Shown in pieces: positions 1 to 8,210 of a DNA stretch of 64,000 nucleotides. Position numbers and translations under genes: made by a program. The notes under the pieces were generated by a model. That model had not been told where the DNA came from and made no database searches. It worked only from the letters and a program-made list of their open reading frames with translations. The stretch lies in contig JAWWOH010000106.1 of the NCBI GenBank assembly GCA_033851845.1, positions 17,331 to 81,330 on the forward strand, read 5' to 3'. Numbering within the stretch: the first letter of the stretch is position 1; the number at the start of each line of letters is the position of its first letter. Origin of the DNA: RYN-124 sp033851845. GTDB lineage: Bacteria; Actinomycetota; Actinomycetes; Mycobacteriales; SCTD01.

Positions 1-103
1 GGAGCGGGAGCCGGAGACCGACCTGCCCGAGGCCTCCGGCGACGCGATCGCCAAGGAGTTCGAGAGGTACCTGCGCCGGCACGACGACGGCCCGCGTGGC
101 TGA
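1..103 (+). CDS. C-terminal end of a PAC2-family (proteasome assembly chaperone-like) protein, partial
   Basis: Only the last 33 codons are present (reading phase begins at base 2, TGA at 101-103). The tail is acidic then basic, with SGDAIAKEFERYLRR near the end. This resembles the C-terminus of actinobacterial PAC2 proteins, which commonly lie beside mshC, and mshC is the second gene downstream here. Both the similarity and the synteny are recalled from family knowledge. With so little sequence the assignment is tentative. The stop codon lies inside the long hairpin at 86-131. Confidence 0.5.
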   Translation, partial: EREPETDLPEASGDAIAKEFERYLRRHDDGPRG

Positions 104-131
104 GCGTCGCTGCTCAGCCACACGGGCCGTC
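86..131. terminator. Long hairpin between convergent genes (probable bidirectional terminator)
   Basis: Bases 86-105 and 112-131 are inverted repeats of 20 bp with one mismatch and a 6-base loop. The hairpin starts inside the last codons of the PAC2-like gene, contains its stop codon, and ends 16 bases before the stop of the convergent WXG100 gene. There is no clear U-tract, so this would be an actinobacterial-type hairpin-only terminator. Confidence 0.65.
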
Positions 132-147
132 GTACCGCCTCGGGGAC

Positions 148-438
148 CTACCGGAACGACACCGCGATCTGCTGCTCGGCCTGCGCGTAGGACTGACCGG
201 CCTGCGTCATCAGCTGGCTGATGCCGTCGAGCGCGTGCTTGAGACCGGCCGCCGACCGCTGCCACTCGTCCCACAGGCTGGTGAAGCGCTGCGAGGCCTG
301 GCCGGACCAGTCGCTGCCCATCAGGGGCGAGACCGTGTTGCCGAGCACCCGCAGCTGGCCCTCGATCTCGCTCGAGCCGCGCGACACCTGGCCGGCAAGG
401 GTCTGGAGCTGCTCCGGGGTGACCTTGATACCGCTCAT
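148..438 (-). CDS. WXG100-family (ESAT-6-like) protein
   Basis: A 96-residue protein starting MSGIKVTPEQL, with the WXG hallmark DWSGQAS around residues 43-49 between two predicted helices. Size and layout are typical of WXG100 proteins, helical-hairpin dimers secreted by type VII (ESX) systems. The ATG at 438 is chosen because a perfect AGGAGG lies 8 bases upstream; the longer frame adds only Arg-rich sequence. The C-terminal half (SYAQAEQQIAVSFR) shows no YxxxD/E export signal in the usual spacing. No partner WXG100 gene or ESX component is within the window, so it is an orphan or homodimer. Confidence 0.85.
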   Translation of the reverse strand: MSGIKVTPEQLQTLAGQVSRGSSEIEGQLRVLGNTVSPLMGSDWSGQASQRFTSLWDEWQRSAAGLKHALDGISQLMTQAGQSYAQAEQQIAVSFR

Positions 439-544
439 CGCGTTGTCCTCCTGTCGTGGCCCGGACTCCCCGCGCCGTCGAGAACGGACGCTAGAGATCT
501 GGGGACAGCCGCAGCGGCGCGCGCACAAATCTGTGGATAACGGG

Positions 545-1765
545 CTAGAGGTCGACGCCGAGCAGGGCGTCGACCGTTGCCCGCACCAGTGCGGGGGCGG
601 CGTCGTCGGACCCCTCTGCTGCGCACCAGCCGTCGACGGCAGCCAGCGCGGCCGGCGTGTCCAGGTCGGCCGCGATGGCCCCGCGGACGGCGGTCAGCAG
701 CGCGTCGCCAGGCGGCCCGGCGGGACGGGCGACCCCCGCCGACCAGCGCTCCAACCGGGCGCGACCGGCCTCGAGGGCATCGCCAACCCACATCCGGTCG
801 GACCGGTAGTGGTCGGCAAGCAGCGCCAGCCGGATGGACCGCGGGTCCGCGCCGGCCGCGAGCAGGCGCGAGACGAAGACCAGGTTGCCGCGCGACTTGG
901 ACATCTTCTCGCCGTCCAGGCCCACCATCCCCGCGTGCACGTAGACGCGGGCGAACGGCCAGACGCCGGTGGCGGCCTCGGCCTCGATCGCCGAGTGCTC
1001 GTGGTGCGGGAAGACCAGGTCGGATCCCCCGCCCTGCACGTCCATGGTCGGCCCGAGCCGATTCAGCGCGATGGCGGCGCACTCGACGTGCCAGCCCGGC
1101 CGCCCACGGCCCACCGGTGACTCCCAGGCCGGCTCACCAGGGCGCTCCGCCCGCCACAGCAGCGCGTCGAGGGCGTCCTTCTTGCCGGCCCGATCCGGAT
1201 CGCCGCCGTGCTCGGCGAAGAGCGCCAGCATCGCCTTGCGGTCGAGGCCGCTGACCGCCCCGAACCGGGCGGAGCCGGCCACCGGGAAGTACAGGTCACC
1301 GTCGACGTCGTACGCCGCCCCCTGATCACGCAGCGTCACCACCAGGTCGGCGATCTCCCCCATCGCCTCGACCGCCCCGATGTAGTGGTCCGGCGGCAGC
1401 ACGCGCAGGGCCGTCATGTCCTCGCGGAACAGCTGCGTGTCCCGCTCGGCGATGGCGGTCCAGTCGACGCCGTCCCGCTCGGCCCGCTCGAGCAGCGGGT
1501 CGTCGATGTCGGTGACGTTCTGGACGTACAGAACGGTCAATCCGGCGTCCCGCCACGCTCGGTTGAGCGTGTCGAAGGCGAGGTACGTCGCCGCGTGGCC
1601 CAGGTGCGTGGCGTCGTACGGCGTGATGCCGCAGACGTAGAGGCGGGCCGTTCCGCCGTCGGGACGCGACGCGACCAGACCGCGGGTGGCGGTGTCGTGC
1701 AGGCGCAGCGGCGGGCGCGGACCGGCCGGCAGGCGCGGCACCGGGGGCGCCGGCCAGGACTTCAC
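545..1765 (-). CDS. mshC: L-cysteine:1D-myo-inositol 2-amino-2-deoxy-alpha-D-glucopyranoside ligase (mycothiol biosynthesis)
   Basis: MshC joins cysteine to GlcN-inositol using ATP in mycothiol synthesis and is homologous to cysteinyl-tRNA synthetase. The 406-residue product has the class I signatures: CGITPYDATHLGHA at about residues 45-58 (HIGH-like motif HLGHA plus the first zinc Cys), HVEC around 226-229, HHEHS around 254-258, and KMSKS at 287-291. The start is the GTG at 1765 (VKSWPAPP), which matches the usual MshC N-terminus. The upstream ATG at 1849 would add 28 atypical residues. Length agrees with the family (about 410). Mycothiol is restricted to Actinobacteria, which supports the taxonomic placement. 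Confidence 0.93.
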   Translation of the reverse strand: MKSWPAPPVPRLPAGPRPPLRLHDTATRGLVASRPDGGTARLYVCGITPYDATHLGHAATYLAFDTLNRAWRDAGLTVLYVQNVTDIDDPLLERAERDGVDWTAIAERDTQLFREDMTALRVLPPDHYIGAVEAMGEIADLVVTLRDQGAAYDVDGDLYFPVAGSARFGAVSGLDRKAMLALFAEHGGDPDRAGKKDALDALLWRAERPGEPAWESPVGRGRPGWHVECAAIALNRLGPTMDVQGGGSDLVFPHHEHSAIEAEAATGVWPFARVYVHAGMVGLDGEKMSKSRGNLVFVSRLLAAGADPRSIRLALLADHYRSDRMWVGDALEAGRARLERWSAGVARPAGPPGDALLTAVRGAIAADLDTPAALAAVDGWCAAEGSDDAAPALVRATVDALLGVDL

Positions 1766-1862
1766 GGGGCCAACCTTACCGAGCCGCTTGTGGTAACTGT
1801 ACGTAGTAAATTCACCCGTTCGGCGTACACGGTAGTCACGAAGAGTCACCGACGACTACAGC

Positions 1863-2693
1863 ATGTCACCGAGAGGTCTCCGCCGCACCGCCCTCGCCGT
1901 TGCGACGTCCGCCGCCACCGTGCTGGCACCGATGGCCCTCACGACGACCACCGTCGCCGCCGCGCCCGCCGCCCACACCCTGATGGGGATGTCGGACGTC
2001 GAGGCCGACATGGGCTGGCTCCCGCCGACGACCTCCCCCGTCGTCGCGTCCGCCCCGACGGCCAGCACCATCAAGCTGCCGGCGCTGACCTCCGCGTCGT
2101 ACCGCTTCTCCTCCATCCTCGACGGCCAGCCGGTGCGCTGGAACCCTTGCGAGGCCATCCACTGGAAGGCCAACGTGGCGCGCGGTCCGGTCGGCGGTCT
2201 CGACGTCCTCAAGGCGGCCGTCGCCCACATCGCCACCGTCACCGGCACGAGCTGGGTGTACGACGGCGCGACGACCACCACGCCGGGCACCGGCTACCTG
2301 CCGACCACGCCCTCCAACACGAACAAGCCGGTCGTCATCGGCTGGACGGACGGCACCGCCAGCGACCTGCTGCGTGGCAAGCCGGCCCAGGTCCTCGGGA
2401 TGACCCGCACGGTGTGGTTCGGCGTGGACGACGGCATGGGGCACCGGGTCGCGGCGACCCGCGCCGCCGTCGTGGCGCTCGACCGGACCGACAAGCTGCC
2501 GCTGCGCGGCGTGCAGTCCTGGAGCGCGACTGCGCTGCACGAGCTCGGTCACGTCATGGGCCTGGACCACCCCGCCGACACCCACCAGCTGATGGCGGCC
2601 ACCCTGCCGAACGTCAGCAGCCTGCAGACCGGCGACAACACCGGCCTGACCCGCCTCGGCCGGGCCGCCGGCTGCGTCAACGTCCCGGCGTAA
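1863..2693 (+). CDS. Secreted matrixin-like zinc metalloprotease
   Basis: A 276-residue protein with an N-terminal signal peptide (basic MSPRGLRR, then an Ala/Thr-rich hydrophobic stretch to about residue 37, AAAPAA). The extended zinc motif HELGHVMGLDH (226-236) fits the metzincin HExxHxxGxxH/D pattern, and LM shortly after may be the Met-turn. The region from about residue 90 (RWNPCEAIHWK) is the predicted catalytic domain. Two Cys (C96 and one near the C-terminus) may form a disulphide. It stands alone between minus-strand genes; substrate unknown. The start ATG is at 1863, close to a divergent mshC promoter region. Confidence 0.8.
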   Translation: MSPRGLRRTALAVATSAATVLAPMALTTTTVAAAPAAHTLMGMSDVEADMGWLPPTTSPVVASAPTASTIKLPALTSASYRFSSILDGQPVRWNPCEAIHWKANVARGPVGGLDVLKAAVAHIATVTGTSWVYDGATTTTPGTGYLPTTPSNTNKPVVIGWTDGTASDLLRGKPAQVLGMTRTVWFGVDDGMGHRVAATRAAVVALDRTDKLPLRGVQSWSATALHELGHVMGLDHPADTHQLMAATLPNVSSLQTGDNTGLTRLGRAAGCVNVPA

Positions 2694-2696
2694 CCC

Positions 2697-3260
2697 CTAC
2701 GCGGTAACCGGCTTGGTGAACGGGATCGCAGAGGCGATCCCGACGAGCGACCCGATCACGACGATCACGACGGCCCCCGCGCCGGATGGCTTTCCGACCA
2801 TCACGAACACGACGGACGCGATGGCCGCGGTCGTGAAGTGCGAGCCGATCCACACGCCCTTGTCGGCCAGCACGGCCCGGGTGCTCGCATCGACGGGGCC
2901 GTCCGGGACGCCCTCGAGCTTGCCTGCCATCACCTTGGCGCCCCGGCCGATGACGGCGCCGCCGACGGCCTCGACGACGACCAGGGTCACGATCGCCGTG
3001 ATCACCCAGCCGTCGCTCCAGTGGAACTTCTCGTCGTGCGGCGAGATCTGGATCAGGTAGGCACCGAACACGAACAGCAGGATCGCCGCGACCGGAAACA
3101 GCGGACCGACCTTGTCCAGAATGGGCAGGTGGGTGCGGACTTGCTGCATGGTGCTCGCGTTGCGCAGCCGGAACATCGTCGTGTGCGCGACGGCCGCGAC
3201 GCCGAAGCCGATGATCACGGCCAGGATGTGCAGGGACAGGACGACTTCGTACTGGCTCAT
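2697..3260 (-). CDS. DUF2269-type integral membrane protein
   Basis: A 187-residue protein with four hydrophobic segments: about 5-27 (LHILAVIIGFGVAA), 52-70, 85-105 and 150-180. The N-terminal pattern LHILAVIIGFG is typical of DUF2269 membrane proteins. Function is unknown. It ends 3 bases after the convergent protease gene ends and lies downstream of the SCO1664-type gene, 48 bases after that gene's stop, so it may be co-transcribed with it. Confidence 0.7.
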   Translation of the reverse strand: MSQYEVVLSLHILAVIIGFGVAAVAHTTMFRLRNASTMQQVRTHLPILDKVGPLFPVAAILLFVFGAYLIQISPHDEKFHWSDGWVITAIVTLVVVEAVGGAVIGRGAKVMAGKLEGVPDGPVDASTRAVLADKGVWIGSHFTTAAIASVVFVMVGKPSGAGAVVIVVIGSLVGIASAIPFTKPVTA

Positions 3261-3308
3261 GCGGTTGACCCCCAGGGACGGTGTGCCCGGCAGTCTGGCA
3301 CCGGGTCG

Positions 3309-4025
3309 CTAGAAAGGCGGCCAGGGGATCGCCGGCCAGTCCTCGGACGGCTCCGGGTGGAGCCGCGTCTCCAGCAGCCGGTCGACCCGACGAATCGTGG
3401 CCCGCACCTCGCGTCGCGTCAGGTGCTCGTGCAGCCCGTCCCCCAGCGCGCCCTCGAGCGAGGCCCGCAGCCGGGACAGCACCTCGACCGCCTCGTCGGT
3501 CAGGGGCAGGCCGCGCCACTGCCACAGCAGCGTGCGCAGCTTGTCCTCCGACGAGAAGCAGACGCCGTGGTCGACGCCGCGCACCCGCCCGTCGCGCGGC
3601 AGCAGGTGCCCGCCCTTGCGGTCCGCGTTGTTGACCACGGCGTCGAACACCGCCATCCGCCGGAGGTCCGGGTGATCGCTGCGGGCCAGCGCAGCCAGGT
3701 CGACGGACTCGTCGACGTCGATCCAGAGCTGGCACATGCCCGGCCCGAACGGGCCGTCCCGCATGACGGTGGGCGGGACCAGGTCCCAGCCGGTCGCCAC
3801 CGACACGAGGTACGCCGACACCTCCCGTCCCGCCAACGTCCCGTCCGGGAAGTCCCACAGCGGCCGCTCACCCTGGATCGGCTTGTAGACGCAGGCGGCG
3901 ACCACATCGTCGAGCGTGACGCCGCAGTACAGCGTGGCGTTGCTCGCGTCGATGAGCCGGCCCTCGATCTCCAGATCGCCGTCGCACAGCAGGCGCAGGG
4001 CCTGCGCGTGGTCGACGGCGCTCAG
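3309..4025 (-). CDS. SCO1664-family conserved protein (apparent CTG start)
   Basis: About 238 residues, including DASNATLYCGV, YKPIQGERPLWDFPDG and VVNNADRKGGHLL, the last two resembling the nucleotide- and metal-binding elements of PI3/4-kinase-like or HipA-like folds. The family is an uncharacterised actinobacterial group usually next to DUF3090 and mshC, as here. No ATG, GTG or TTG occurs in frame between the DUF3090 stop and the first conserved residues. The best start is CTG at 4025, preceded by GGGGA 7 bases upstream; the alternative is a start far inside DUF3090 in a low-quality frame. The start is therefore uncertain. Confidence 0.75.
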   Translation of the reverse strand: MSAVDHAQALRLLCDGDLEIEGRLIDASNATLYCGVTLDDVVAACVYKPIQGERPLWDFPDGTLAGREVSAYLVSVATGWDLVPPTVMRDGPFGPGMCQLWIDVDESVDLAALARSDHPDLRRMAVFDAVVNNADRKGGHLLPRDGRVRGVDHGVCFSSEDKLRTLLWQWRGLPLTDEAVEVLSRLRASLEGALGDGLHEHLTRREVRATIRRVDRLLETRLHPEPSEDWPAIPWPPF

Positions 4026-4047
4026 CGACTGTCCCCGGTTGGCCGGC

Positions 4048-4608
4048 TCACCGGCGGTGGCCGTTCTGGCGGGGGCAGATGTGCCCCTCCGGGTCGAGCG
4101 GCAGACCGCAGAGCGGGCACGGCGGCCGGCCGGCAGCGACGACCCGCTCGGCCCGCTTGATGAAGGCCCGGGCCGCGTCGGCGGTGATCCGGACCCGCAC
4201 CGCATCGGGTCCCTCGTCGACGTCGGACAGCGGCTCGACGAGATCCTCCTCGTTCTCGGCCTCCTGCTGGGCGAGGGCCTCGATGACGACGAGCTCGTCG
4301 TCGCCGTCCCAGGCCAGCCCCATGCTCCCGACCCGGAACTCCTCCTCGATCGGCGTGTCGAGCGGCGCGGTGTCCTCGAGTTCCTTGGGAGCAACGGCCG
4401 GTACCTCGCCGGCACCGCGTCGGCGTACCTCCTCAAGCAGCTCCTCGAGGCGCTCGGCGAGGATCGCCACCTGCACCTTCTCCAGCGCGACCGAGACGAT
4501 CCGGCCGCCGCCACTGGCCTGCAGGTAGAACGTCCGCTCCCCCGGCTGGCCGACCGTGCCCGCGACGAACCGCTCCGGCGGGTCGAAGACGAAGAGCTGG
4601 CGGGGCAC
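4048..4608 (-). CDS. DUF3090-family protein with C-terminal zinc-binding motif
   Basis: A 186-residue conserved actinobacterial protein. The N-terminus (MPRQLFVFDPPERFVAGTVG) and the tail CPLCGLPLDPEGHIC, a probable Cys/His zinc site at about residues 164-178, are characteristic. Function is unknown. The gene sits between a histidine phosphatase (25 bases after its stop) and the SCO1664-type gene, an arrangement I recognise as conserved in actinobacteria near mshC, suggesting a shared process. Confidence 0.85.
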   Translation of the reverse strand: MPRQLFVFDPPERFVAGTVGQPGERTFYLQASGGGRIVSVALEKVQVAILAERLEELLEEVRRRGAGEVPAVAPKELEDTAPLDTPIEEEFRVGSMGLAWDGDDELVVIEALAQQEAENEEDLVEPLSDVDEGPDAVRVRITADAARAFIKRAERVVAAGRPPCPLCGLPLDPEGHICPRQNGHRR

Positions 4609-4633
4609 CCGAAAACCCTATGTCCCCGAGTCT

Positions 4634-5320
4634 CTACAGGCCGGTGCCGCCACCGACGGGTGCGTCGCTGCTCTCCTTGCGCCGGCGCTTCTTCTTCGGC
4701 GGGATCAGGTCGGCGACACCGCCGCCGGTGTCGTTGACGCGCACGACGAACGGGCGCAGCTCCGTGTAGCGGATCACGGTGACGGAGCAGGGGTCGACGA
4801 AGATCCGCTGGAACTGGTCCAGGTGCACGCCGAGGGCGTCCGCGACGATCGCCTTGATGACGTCGCCGTGCGAGCAGGCCAGCCAGGTGGCATCCGCTCC
4901 GAGCTGGGCGTTCCAGGCGCGTACGGCGGCGACGGCGCGGTTCTGCGTCTCCCGCAGCGGCTCGCCACCCTCACCCGGGAACGTCACCGCGGACGGGTGG
5001 TTCTGCACGACCTTCCACAGCGGGTCCTTGGCCAGCTCCTTGAGCGGCCGGCCGGTCCAGTCGCCGTAGCGGCACTCCCCCAGCCGGTCGTCGACCTCCA
5101 CCTGCTGGTCGCGGCCGGCGGCGATCGCAGCGGCTGTGTCGAGGCAGCGGTCCAGCGGGCTGGAGACGATGGCGGCGAAGGGGACCTCGCGCAGCCGCTC
5201 CGCGACTGCCGCGGCCTGCTGCTGGCCGCGCTCGTCGAGGTGCAGCCCAGGCGTCCAGCCGGCCAGGACCGGGCCGGTCATGGCGGTCAGCCCGTGCCGT
5301 ACCAGGACGACGGTCGTCAT
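4634..5320 (-). CDS. MSMEG_4193-type histidine phosphatase (putative phosphomutase)
   Basis: A 228-residue protein of the histidine phosphatase superfamily: LVRHGLTAMTG at the N-terminus supplies the catalytic His (about residue 9), with a second His in LACSHGDVIK near residue 150. The C-terminus is strongly basic (KKKRRRKE). The ATG at 5320 (MTTVVLVRHG) is preferred over an upstream ATG that adds 40 unrelated residues. It is first in the minus-strand block with DUF3090 and the SCO1664-type gene. The substrate is unknown. Confidence 0.82.
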   Translation of the reverse strand: MTTVVLVRHGLTAMTGPVLAGWTPGLHLDERGQQQAAAVAERLREVPFAAIVSSPLDRCLDTAAAIAAGRDQQVEVDDRLGECRYGDWTGRPLKELAKDPLWKVVQNHPSAVTFPGEGGEPLRETQNRAVAAVRAWNAQLGADATWLACSHGDVIKAIVADALGVHLDQFQRIFVDPCSVTVIRYTELRPFVVRVNDTGGGVADLIPPKKKRRRKESSDAPVGGGTGL

Positions 5321-5405
5321 GGGGTGTGACCTTAGGCGCAGCAGGACTTCCGCCCGTGCGGCGAACGAAGTGCTTGAGCTGCCCACCACTGACCCGGAGT
5401 GTTCT

Positions 5406-5648
5406 GTGCTCCCCCTCAGCAAGCCCCTCGTCGTCGGCACCGCCCTCGCGCTGACCGGTCTGGCCCGTCGCGATGCTCAACCCCGCCGACGGCCCGGCCG
5501 CGACGGTCGTCGTCTCGGTGGCGACTACGCGCCGAAGTCGCTGTTCAGCGTCAGCGGGACGACGCTGCAGGGCATGCCGACGTACAGCTACAACGCCGCC
5601 GCCGAGCAGGTCGACGCGACGCCGCCGTTCACGTTCACGGCGAAGTAG
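5406..5648 (+). pseudogene. Possible remnant of a small secreted protein
   Basis: A GTG at 5406 opens a frame with a signal-like segment (LSKPLVVGTALALTGLA), then low-quality Arg-rich residues, then a protein-like end (DYAPKSLFSVSGTTLQGMPTYSY, abridged). In the middle a different frame (from 5473, MLNPADGPAATVVVSVA) looks better, as if two compensating frameshifts occurred. Either a decayed exported protein or a chance ORF; it lies in an otherwise empty 333-base gap (5321-5653). Confidence 0.3.
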
Positions 5649-5653
5649 CCGGT

Positions 5654-6310
5654 TCAGCCCCTCAGGACGTTGACCGCCCTGGCGGCGACGAGGCCCACGG
5701 TGAGCAGTGACACGAGTGACTGCGAGCCCATCAGGAGCTTCGCCCGGCGGGTCAGCGGCATCGTGTCGGTGGGGCTGAACGCCGTTGACGACGTCAGCGA
5801 GACGAACAGGTAGTCGAGGAAGTCCGGCCGCCAGTCGGGCGGGGCGCTCTCGGGTGCGGTGTTCTGCGGGAACTGCAGATCGGCGAACGCCGGGGCGGGC
5901 CGGGCCCCGACCCGGCCGAGCGGTCCACCCCGGTCGAGCTCCCAGTACAGCAACCCGAAGACGACTGTGTTGGTCAGCCACACGGCAGCGGCGGCACCGA
6001 GCAGCGTCGCGCCGTCGCTGAACCCGCCGTCGACCAGCTTGCGCACCAGCAGCACGAGCGACGCGCCGTTCACAGCGGCCACCGAGCCGATGGCGGCCAG
6101 CGCCAGCAGCCGCAGGTCCTTGGACCCCGGATGCAGCCGCTTCGGGTCGGCGCCGACCAGTGCGGCGATGAGCAGGCCCTCGATCGCGGGCAGCACGTAG
6201 TTCGGTCCGGGCAGCAGCGAGTCGGGCAGGAGCAGCTGCGCACCGACGACCGCCAGCACGGTGAACGCGGCCGGCCAGCGGGTCTCGCCGCGGACCTTCT
6301 TGGCGGTCAG
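5654..6310 (-). CDS. Conserved multi-pass membrane protein (apparent CTG start)
   Basis: About 218 residues with roughly five hydrophobic segments. The last part, DYLFVSLTSSTAFSPTDTMP followed by a hydrophobic helix, resembles a pore loop plus inner helix of small channel-like proteins, but I cannot name the family with confidence. The frame has no ATG/GTG/TTG before the conserved start; the CTG at 6308-6310 overlaps the CorA stop as CTGA. A GTG at 6259 is possible but would cut into the first membrane segment. It is last in the operon LLM-uppP-corA. Confidence 0.65.
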   Translation of the reverse strand: MTAKKVRGETRWPAAFTVLAVVGAQLLLPDSLLPGPNYVLPAIEGLLIAALVGADPKRLHPGSKDLRLLALAAIGSVAAVNGASLVLLVRKLVDGGFSDGATLLGAAAAVWLTNTVVFGLLYWELDRGGPLGRVGARPAPAFADLQFPQNTAPESAPPDWRPDFLDYLFVSLTSSTAFSPTDTMPLTRRAKLLMGSQSLVSLLTVGLVAARAVNVLRG

Positions 6311-7383
6311 AGCCAGCCGCGCTTCTTGAAGCCGGCGTACAGGCCCCCGGTGAGCACCAGCAGGACGGCCACCGACGTGTAGAAGCCGTGCTTCTCGCCG
6401 AAGCCGGGATAGGGAACGTTCTGCCCGTAGAAGCCGGTGACGGCGGTCGTGACGGCGAGGATCGCGGCCCAGGCGGTGAGCTGCTTCATGACCTCGTTCA
6501 GCCGGTTTCCCTGCAGGGTCAGGTTGGTCTCGAGGATGGTCGACACCAGGTCGCGCAGGCTCTCGGTCCACTCCGCGGCGCGGAGCACATGGTCGTAGAC
6601 GTCCTGGTAGTACGGCGCCATCCGCGCGTCGACGATGGAGATGTCGCGACGCAGCAGCGTGTTGACGACCTCCCGCATGGGCAGCACGACGCGCCGCAGC
6701 AGCACGAGCGACTTGCGCATCTGGAAGCTCCGGACCTGCAACTCGCGCGATCGGGGGTTGGCGTCGAAAAGCACGTCCTCGAGGCTCTCGAGCTCCTCGT
6801 CGAGGCGCTGCACCGCGTCGAAGTGACCGTCGACGAGGAGGTCGAGCAGCCCGTGGAGGAGGTAGCCGACGCCGGAGACCGCGTTGTCGCGCGAGCTGTC
6901 CCATCGCTCCAGCAAGGGCACGAGATCCAGATCGGGGCTCTTGCGGACCGTGACGAGGGCGCGCGGTGTGATGAAGGCCGCCACCTCGCTCACCGACAGC
7001 TCCGCCGTCTTCTCGTCGAGTCGCGCGACGTACGACGAGAGGAACATGTGGTCCTCATAGTGGTCCAGCTTCGGTCGCTGGCTCTCGTTGAGGGCGTCCT
7101 CAACAGCGAGCTCGTGCAGCTCGAGCTCTTCGACGATGACGTCGAGGTCGGACCGGGTGGGCTGCTCCAGGTCGAGCCAGACCACCGTGTCGCGCTTGGC
7201 CAGGTAGTCGCTGATCTGCTCCACCGGGAAGCCCTCGGCGAGGAGCTTGCCCGCGCGGTAGACGCGGGTGTGCGCCTCGCACGACGTCGGCGAGTCGGCG
7301 CGACAGGCAGCGACCGGGTGCTGGGCCGCCGGCTTCGGGGCGGCCTTCTTGACAGCGACCTTCCTGGTCGGCGCCGGGCTCAT
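6307..7383 (-). CDS. corA: CorA-type divalent cation (magnesium/cobalt) transporter
   Basis: A 358-residue protein of the CorA superfamily: a soluble N-terminal domain with a long helix (about 150-300) and two C-terminal membrane helices. The signature loop reads YGQNVPYPGFG around residues 321-331, so the canonical GMN is GQN. The basic C-terminus FKKRGWL is cytoplasmic in CorA topology. A Lys/Ala-rich leader (KKAAPKPAAQ) precedes the domain. The ATG at 7383 overlaps the uppP stop (ATGA), implying translational coupling. Substrate could differ from Mg2+ because of the altered loop. Confidence 0.88.
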   Translation of the reverse strand: MSPAPTRKVAVKKAAPKPAAQHPVAACRADSPTSCEAHTRVYRAGKLLAEGFPVEQISDYLAKRDTVVWLDLEQPTRSDLDVIVEELELHELAVEDALNESQRPKLDHYEDHMFLSSYVARLDEKTAELSVSEVAAFITPRALVTVRKSPDLDLVPLLERWDSSRDNAVSGVGYLLHGLLDLLVDGHFDAVQRLDEELESLEDVLFDANPRSRELQVRSFQMRKSLVLLRRVVLPMREVVNTLLRRDISIVDARMAPYYQDVYDHVLRAAEWTESLRDLVSTILETNLTLQGNRLNEVMKQLTAWAAILAVTTAVTGFYGQNVPYPGFGEKHGFYTSVAVLLVLTGGLYAGFKKRGWL

Positions 7384-8210
7384 GTGACCGCGACTCCGAC
7401 GAGCACCGCGATGCCGAGCAGCACGCGGTACGGCGCGAAGGCGGCGATGCTGTGCCGGGCGACGAACCGCAGCAGGAAGGCGATCGCGGCATACGCGACG
7501 ACGAACGCAACGACCGTCGCGACAAGAGTTGCGGCGGTGCCGGGCGCACCGGGACCGCTCGTCGTCGCGTCCTTGAGCTCGTAGGCGCCGGCGGCAAGCA
7601 GCGCCGGGATGCCCAGCAGGAAGGACAGCCGGGTCGCGGACACCCGGTCGAGGCCGCGGAGCAGCCCGGCGGAGATGGTGGCACCGGAGCGGCTGACGCC
7701 TGGCACGAGGGCCAGGCACTGCGCCAGGCCGATGAGCAGCCCGTCCGGGACGGTGAGCGAGCGCTCCGCACGGTCCTGCCCGGCCCGCCGCTCCGCTAGC
7801 ACCAGGACGGCGCTGAACGCGATCAGTCCGACCGCGACGGTGACGAGGGACTTGTCCAGGTCCTTGATGACGTCCTTGAGGGCCAGGCCCACGACGCCGA
7901 TGGGCAAGCAGCCGACGGCGACGGCGAGGGCGTACCGCCACTCCGGCTGCTGCCGCTTCGCGCTGCTGATCAGCCCACCGGCGAAGCCGGCGAGCAGGGC
8001 CAGGATGTCGCGGAAGAAGTAGACGACCGCGGCGAGGATCGCCCCGACCTGGATGACCGCGGTGAAGCCGATCAGCCCGTCGCCGGCCTTGCCGTCGGTG
8101 GGCAGGCCGAGCAGGTGCTCGGTGATGAGCAGGTGCCCGGTGCTGGAGATCGGCAGGAACTCCGTCAATCCCTCGACCACGCCAAGGACGACGGCCTGTA
8201 CGAGGTTCAA
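7380..8210 (-). CDS. uppP: Undecaprenyl-diphosphate phosphatase (UppP/BacA)
   Basis: UppP dephosphorylates undecaprenyl pyrophosphate at the membrane, recycling the lipid carrier for peptidoglycan and other envelope polymers. The 276-residue protein has the glutamate-rich motif EGLTEFLPISSTGHL (about 13-27) and PGVSRSGATIS (about 170-180), plus about eight hydrophobic segments. The start codon is TTG at 8210, overlapping the stop of the LLM gene (TTGA). The downstream corA starts by ATGA overlap. Confidence 0.95.
   Translation of the reverse strand: MNLVQAVVLGVVEGLTEFLPISSTGHLLITEHLLGLPTDGKAGDGLIGFTAVIQVGAILAAVVYFFRDILALLAGFAGGLISSAKRQQPEWRYALAVAVGCLPIGVVGLALKDVIKDLDKSLVTVAVGLIAFSAVLVLAERRAGQDRAERSLTVPDGLLIGLAQCLALVPGVSRSGATISAGLLRGLDRVSATRLSFLLGIPALLAAGAYELKDATTSGPGAPGTAATLVATVVAFVVAYAAIAFLLRFVARHSIAAFAPYRVLLGIAVLVGVAVT

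Noticed and set aside
2677..3858. 393-codon frame on the minus strand
   Set aside because: Alternative frame spanning two real genes (DUF2269 and SCO1664-type); Arg/Gly-rich composition.
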